A stretch of 47,752 nucleotides of DNA. Origin: Streptococcus sp. HMSC074B11 (lineage in GTDB: Bacteria; Bacillota; Bacilli; Lactobacillales; Streptococcaceae). A model generated the notes under the pieces. That model saw nothing but the letters and a program-made list of their open reading frames with translations. It had not been told where the DNA came from and ran no database searches. Where the stretch lies: positions 111,581 to 159,332 of the forward strand of contig NZ_KV794288.1 of assembly GCF_001808705.1 (NCBI RefSeq), in the 5' to 3' direction. Below, in pieces: positions 44,042 through 47,752 of the stretch (positions within the stretch are counted from its first letter, which is position 1; each line of letters starts with the position of its first letter). The position numbers and the translations under genes were made by a program.

Positions 44042-44768
44042 TAATTGCATCCTTAATATTTGTCGTTTCAGACCACTCATATTCTATGCCTTTGATAATA
44101 ACAGCAGGAATTCCTGTTCCACGTTGCCCCATTACTAAACCAGCACTAGCTGCAATCATGTCACATAAAGTTTCTTCTTGGAATTTTATTGTCTCTCCAT
44201 TAGAATCTATTACTGCTGTTTTCCTCAATGGAGGAATACCATAAATGCCAATTGCTACTTGAGTAGCTCCTCTTTTATCCTCCCTACCATCACTATCAGT
44301 TATAACAACTGCCACGTTCTTACCAAGTGACAGTTTAAGATATTCTGAGATTCTTTTTGCAGAAGCATCTGGATTTTTAGGCAAGAGAAATACTTCATCA
44401 ACTGATTTTTTATCGATTCCACCACTTGTCAACTTTAAACCATTTTCCAATCTACATCCAATGTAATTTTTTTTTATATCTAAACGTGACAGGTCTCTAT
44501 CAACTAAGTTGAGCATAATTTCAATTATTCTAGGATCTTTACGAGGGATGCTCTTCTGAATTTCTTTAGCTTCATCACTCACTTGAACCTGTTTCAAAGA
44601 CAAAACTTGATTTTCTGAAATAGACACAATTTTAGAAGCTATGCAAAGTACGTTATTGTCCTCAATAGAAAAATCTGAATCTTTAATACTCTCTGCAATA
44701 AACTTTTCTAAATTTTCACCTTCTTTCAAATAAGGAATATTCTTTAAACCAACTATACTTAAATTCAT
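44025..44768 (-). CDS. CofE-like gamma-glutamyl ligase
   Basis: About 247 residues from the ATG at 44768 after GGAGATTAA. CofE motifs: VLCIASKIVS, SGGIDKKSV, then VVITDSDGREDKRGATQVAI and GIYGIPPLR, and DMIAASAGLVMGQ. CofE uses GTP to add glutamate to coenzyme F420-0. Streptococci do not make F420, so here the enzyme probably glutamylates, or forms another amide on, a cluster intermediate. It follows the TIM-barrel gene stop by one base. Length equals single-domain archaeal CofE. Confidence 0.85.
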   Translation of the reverse strand: MNLSIVGLKNIPYLKEGENLEKFIAESIKDSDFSIEDNNVLCIASKIVSISENQVLSLKQVQVSDEAKEIQKSIPRKDPRIIEIMLNLVDRDLSRLDIKKNYIGCRLENGLKLTSGGIDKKSVDEVFLLPKNPDASAKRISEYLKLSLGKNVAVVITDSDGREDKRGATQVAIGIYGIPPLRKTAVIDSNGETIKFQEETLCDMIAASAGLVMGQRGTGIPAVIIKGIEYEWSETTNIKDAINESSN

Positions 44769-44769
44769 T

Positions 44770-45606
44770 TTAATCTCCATCAATATACTCACTTAGGGTT
44801 AAATAGGATTTTCTCACTACTTCTGCCTTTTTATCCAGTTCTTTTTCATGTACTTCTAAACTAAAAATTAAATTTATAAAATGTTCACGGATTTCATGAA
44901 TGAGAGTTTTGAAGTTGATAATTCCTTTTCCTAATTCTACATAATATATTCCTGAATCATCAATAATATAATTCTTACAATGAATATAATAGATATAATT
45001 TTTCAATTTTTGAATAAGCTGGCCTACTTTGGGATCAATTCTATAATAATTAGCTATATCAAACCAAATTTTTAAATTTTTTATCGATTTTTCATCTATA
45101 AAATGCCCTATTTTTATCAAGTCGTCTGCAGTGCTCACAGCAGTCCCTAACTCATTCTCAATTAAAAAAATAATATCAGTCTCATTTAACATACTCAAAA
45201 ATAGTTCATTGCACAAGAAATCATCTACTGAACACCCAATTCCACCAAATATTCTTATATATTTAATATTTAGGAATCTAGCTATAAAAATAATTTTTCT
45301 TATATAGAGCCATTGTTCATTTAATGTAACACTAGTCGACATACCATATAAATCAAGATTACTTTCTAAATTCTCTCCTTTTACATTCCATTTAAAAAGT
45401 GGACTCGCAATGGAAACCGGGGTTATATTATACTTTTGCAATTTTTCTTTTAAATTGATTAACTCTTCGTCACTAAGTTTTATAATATTTTTATTATTTA
45501 TCATTCTTAATTCACAACTTTTAATTGATAGATTATTTAAAAATTTCAACGAAGTATCTAAGCTATCTGATATTTCATCGAGATTTACTGTTATATGAAA
45601 AACCAT
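44770..45606 (-). CDS. Xylose-isomerase-like TIM-barrel enzyme
   Basis: 278 residues. SIASPLFKWN, YIRIFGG, FLIENELG, KIWFDIANYY, YIHCKNYI and FSLEVHE follow the strand ends of the xylose-isomerase-like (AP endonuclease 2) barrel, and the E, D, H and E in these motifs match the usual metal ligands. The family holds sugar-phosphate isomerases, epimerases and the 3-dehydroshikimate dehydratase AsbF. Its start overlaps the AroE-like gene by 32 bases, so a shared ring substrate is likely. Confidence 0.75.
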   Translation of the reverse strand: MVFHITVNLDEISDSLDTSLKFLNNLSIKSCELRMINNKNIIKLSDEELINLKEKLQKYNITPVSIASPLFKWNVKGENLESNLDLYGMSTSVTLNEQWLYIRKIIFIARFLNIKYIRIFGGIGCSVDDFLCNELFLSMLNETDIIFLIENELGTAVSTADDLIKIGHFIDEKSIKNLKIWFDIANYYRIDPKVGQLIQKLKNYIYYIHCKNYIIDDSGIYYVELGKGIINFKTLIHEIREHFINLIFSLEVHEKELDKKAEVVRKSYLTLSEYIDGD

Positions 45607-46477
45607 CTGTTTCTTGTATCTTCCTTTCCAAAAATTTATGTATCCGTACTATATCATCTTTTAGTAAAAAATACTTACTATCATTGATTTTATCGCACCA
45701 CAATGAAAATGCCTCGATCCCTTGAAAAAGTAAAACCCATAAACCGTCTATTATTTTTACTCCTTTACTACTAAAATATTTATGAAGCTTAGTGTGTAAA
45801 GGATTGAAAACAACATCCATAAAGTATTTATCTTCATAATTAATACTATCTAACTGCTTAAGATTTATAGGTAAATCATCTTCATAATTTACCATTCCAA
45901 CTGGTGTAGTATTTATTATAATCTCTATATCATTTAAAAGTTGTTGATTGACCAATTCCTGATATGTAATAAACTTTAGATCAGAAAAACTTTCCATTAA
46001 ACTCCATGTATTTTCACTAATTGGCTCTCTATATACAATGACTGGTGAGATTTGTAGTTTTCGTAAAGCAAAAATAGCCGCCCTTGAAGTACCTCCAGTA
46101 CCCCAAATACAACATTTTTTTAAATGGTTAACATTGAAAAAATCTAATGCATCATAAATACCTTTCCAATCAGTATTAGTTCCTATAATAATATCTTCAG
46201 TTTTGTAAATATTGTTAACAGATCCGGTTACCTCAGCTACTTTATCTAAAGTATCAATATATTTCATTGTTTCTCTTTTATAGGGTAAAGTTATGTTTAA
46301 TCCAATGCATTGTGGATCATTTATTAGATTTTTAATTTTTTCTTCTAAACACACTGAGTTCACTAAAATTTTCTTATGTTTATAGTCGTCTAAACCTCCT
46401 ATAATATTATTTAGATATTCAAATAATTCATCCGATATAGAATGTTCCACTGGATTACCAAGTAATGCAGAATACAT
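45575..46477 (-). CDS. Shikimate-dehydrogenase-like enzyme
   Basis: About 300 residues from the ATG at 46477, five bases after GGGAGGA. ALLGNPVEHSISDELFEYLN, LNITLPYKRETMKYID (catalytic lysine), GTNTDWKG (catalytic aspartate), the NADP loop CIWGTGGTSRAAIFAL, and INTTPVGM. All AroE hallmarks are present. It is located in the cluster, not with shikimate-pathway genes. It probably reduces or oxidises a shikimate-, quinate- or aminoshikimate-like ring for the product. Diverged C-terminus. Confidence 0.85.
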   Translation of the reverse strand: MYSALLGNPVEHSISDELFEYLNNIIGGLDDYKHKKILVNSVCLEEKIKNLINDPQCIGLNITLPYKRETMKYIDTLDKVAEVTGSVNNIYKTEDIIIGTNTDWKGIYDALDFFNVNHLKKCCIWGTGGTSRAAIFALRKLQISPVIVYREPISENTWSLMESFSDLKFITYQELVNQQLLNDIEIIINTTPVGMVNYEDDLPINLKQLDSINYEDKYFMDVVFNPLHTKLHKYFSSKGVKIIDGLWVLLFQGIEAFSLWCDKINDSKYFLLKDDIVRIHKFLERKIQETDGFSYNSKSR

Positions 46478-46633
46478 AATATTCCTCCCCACTTTTTTAA
46501 ATAAGATACTACTAATTAAAAATATTTGTTACACACAGTTATATATTATTCCTAAGTATCTTAGCCACCAACAATAATGATAATATCCATCAACAAAATC
46601 AAAATCGTGAAAAGTTTCTAAATTTCTTCATTC
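46478..46633. other. Region between the AroE-like gene and the broken peptidase gene
   Basis: About 155 bases holding the ribosome site and likely promoter of the cluster. A 10-codon ATG frame (MKKFRNFSRF-stop) and an open frame without a start codon (FHDFDFVDGYYHYCWWLRYL) are seen on the minus strand, but neither is a convincing gene. Confidence 0.4.
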
Positions 46634-47680
46634 TTAGACTTCCTTTCCGTTTTTATTTAAAGGCAGTTTACATTTACCAAAGTAAAATTGATTTTCATTT
46701 TCTGTATGACACAATATATGATTATCTTCAAATCTATACTCACAATATGGAGAAAACGTTAACGCATTCTAGCTAGAGCCAATCAAACTATACCTAGGAG
46801 CATCTACTGTTCTTTTTTCTGATTATTCTAACTATTTCATCATATTGAAAACCAAAATAGTTCAATAAAATAAACCACGAACACTCTGCGAATCCATTTT
46901 CTTTTAGTCCTCTATATGTAATAATAGTATCAATATTTGATTTGATTAAATCATCTACATATGATTTTCCTGATAGTACAGTTCCAAAACAAGAAGCTAA
47001 GAAAATCACTTTATTTTTTTAGAGTCTAAAAAATCAACTAATATCGTATCATTACTATTAATTGCTACCGCTTCTGGTACTAATTTTTCTTGACCTAAAT
47101 ATAATAAATTACCATTACCATGAACGATTGCGGATAAATAGTTAATTTCTTTTAAATTACATAATTTTTCATATACATTCCCTTTACGATTTACAATCTA
47201 AAAATTTTCTCTAGAGATTTCTTTAATTGAAGAATCAAGCATATTTAATATTATATTCGCATTACCCTCAATTTTATATGGATACAAAAATTTCGTAATT
47301 AAAACAGATAGTGCCTCTAAATCATGAGAAACTAAGTATGTAATATTATATATTGATAATCTCATAATCAGACTATCTAATTCTTTTGACATTGCATACT
47401 CACTGATAAATATGTACTGTTTATTCCTATTTAACAAGGCTTCTGTTTTAATTTTTAAAAATTTTGCACCTATACATTGTGATAATGCATATGCAATATC
47501 ATAATCTCTAGTATCTGCATATAAAATCTCTAAATCTAAATTAGATAAATCTCGCCTGATTCTATCATCTAACTTAAAGTAATCTATATTTCCAGTTTTA
47601 GAGTATAAAATTAGATTCTTACATTCAGATTATTTTAATAAATAATCTAATTTTTTATTTGTAATAATGACCTCTTGCAT
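46634..47680 (-). pseudogene. Broken caspase-like (clan CD) peptidase gene
   Basis: AAAGGA precedes an ATG at 47680. The frame reads MQEVIITNKKLDYLLK, a TAA, then about 140 codons to SSIKEISRENF, a TAG, then NYLSAIVHGNGNLLYLG. After a shift at an A7 run it continues KVIFLASCFGTVLSG, then after another shift TVDAPRYSLIGSS, a TAG, and SPYCEYRFEDNHILCH. VHGNG and ASCFG supply the histidine-glycine and cysteine of clan CD peptidases (CHAT, C25, caspase-like). Three stops and two frameshifts in about 348 codons leave it inactive unless the sequence is faulty. Confidence 0.7.
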
Positions 47681-47722
47681 AGTAAAAATCCTTTAATAAT
47701 TAAACAATTGCATATATGATTA

Positions 47723-47752
47723 GTAAGTATTTAGTTATAACTAAATACTTAC
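47723..47752. repeat. Perfect 30-base palindrome at the window end
   Basis: Arms of 15 bases (GTAAGTATTTAGTTA and its exact complement) with no loop, ending at the last base. It lies upstream of the broken peptidase gene. It may be an operator, a terminator-like hairpin, or an assembly fold-back at a contig end. Confidence 0.7.

Noticed and set aside
46515..46632. Possible RiPP precursor (GYYHYCWWLRYLG frame)
   Set aside because: The frame has no start codon, no leader-like part and no ribosome site, and the only nearby ATG frame stops after ten codons.

Overview
The window reads as a low-GC Gram-positive chromosome, almost certainly Streptococcus. Genes have strong AGGAGG-type ribosome sites, there is a mef/msr macrolide-efflux pair with its streptococcal leader peptide, and remnants of streptococcal conjugative elements are present. 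Streptococcus suis or a mitis-group species is plausible, but this is inference. Nearly every gene is on the minus strand. There are no rRNA or tRNA genes, no CRISPR array and no intact housekeeping operon: this is an accessory hot spot.

The key to the layout is a short repeated tail that reads (T/P)HVE(C/A)VSLLV followed by a stop. This is the C-terminal end of the 23S rRNA uracil methyltransferase RumA/RlmD. It occurs singly or in pairs near 1.3, 7.7, 10.9, 17.1, 18.5, 19.5 and 30.7-30.9 kb, always on the minus strand. The 3' end of rumA is a known integration site for streptococcal elements with serine recombinases. The window therefore looks like a long pile-up of elements and element remnants inserted one after another at rumA.

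Region 1 (1-11.7 kb) holds orphan cargo genes: two CPBP membrane proteases, a run of small acidic proteins that look like toxin-immunity genes, a SAP-domain protein, an alpha/beta hydrolase, a HEAT-repeat protein, an APH-type phosphotransferase, a broken S51-type peptidase, an AAC(6')-like acetyltransferase and another GNAT. Several broken copies of these genes (positions 1, 18.7 and 19.3 kb) show duplication inside the array.

Region 2 (11.8-16.8 kb) is a macrolide-resistance module. It has the mef and msr(D) genes under a leader peptide and attenuator, a convergent remnant of a umuC operon, and the C-terminal scrap of a large serine recombinase.

Region 3 (17-30.6 kb) has more orphan cargo: GNAT, TfoX-like and nucleotidyltransferase genes, a TetR-regulated ABC transporter set with clear palindromic operators, an AbiE-like toxin-antitoxin pair, a truncated surface protein, and decayed RepA and CHAP genes from a conjugative element.

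Region 4 (30.7 kb to the end) is the most interesting. A large serine recombinase abuts tandem rumA tails, which marks one end of an integrated element whose other end lies outside the window. Behind it is a biosynthetic gene cluster. In transcription order it has a broken caspase-like peptidase, a shikimate-dehydrogenase-like enzyme, a TIM-barrel enzyme, a CofE-like gamma-glutamyl ligase, a Gfo/Idh oxidoreductase, an archaeal-type SAM synthetase, an HPr-kinase-like kinase, a GpgS-like glycosyltransferase, an A-T-C nonribosomal peptide synthetase, a UDP-sugar 6-dehydrogenase and an MFS exporter. I do not recognise this combination as a described pathway. It suggests a small glycosylated and/or glutamylated amide built on an amino acid and possibly a shikimate-type ring, then exported.
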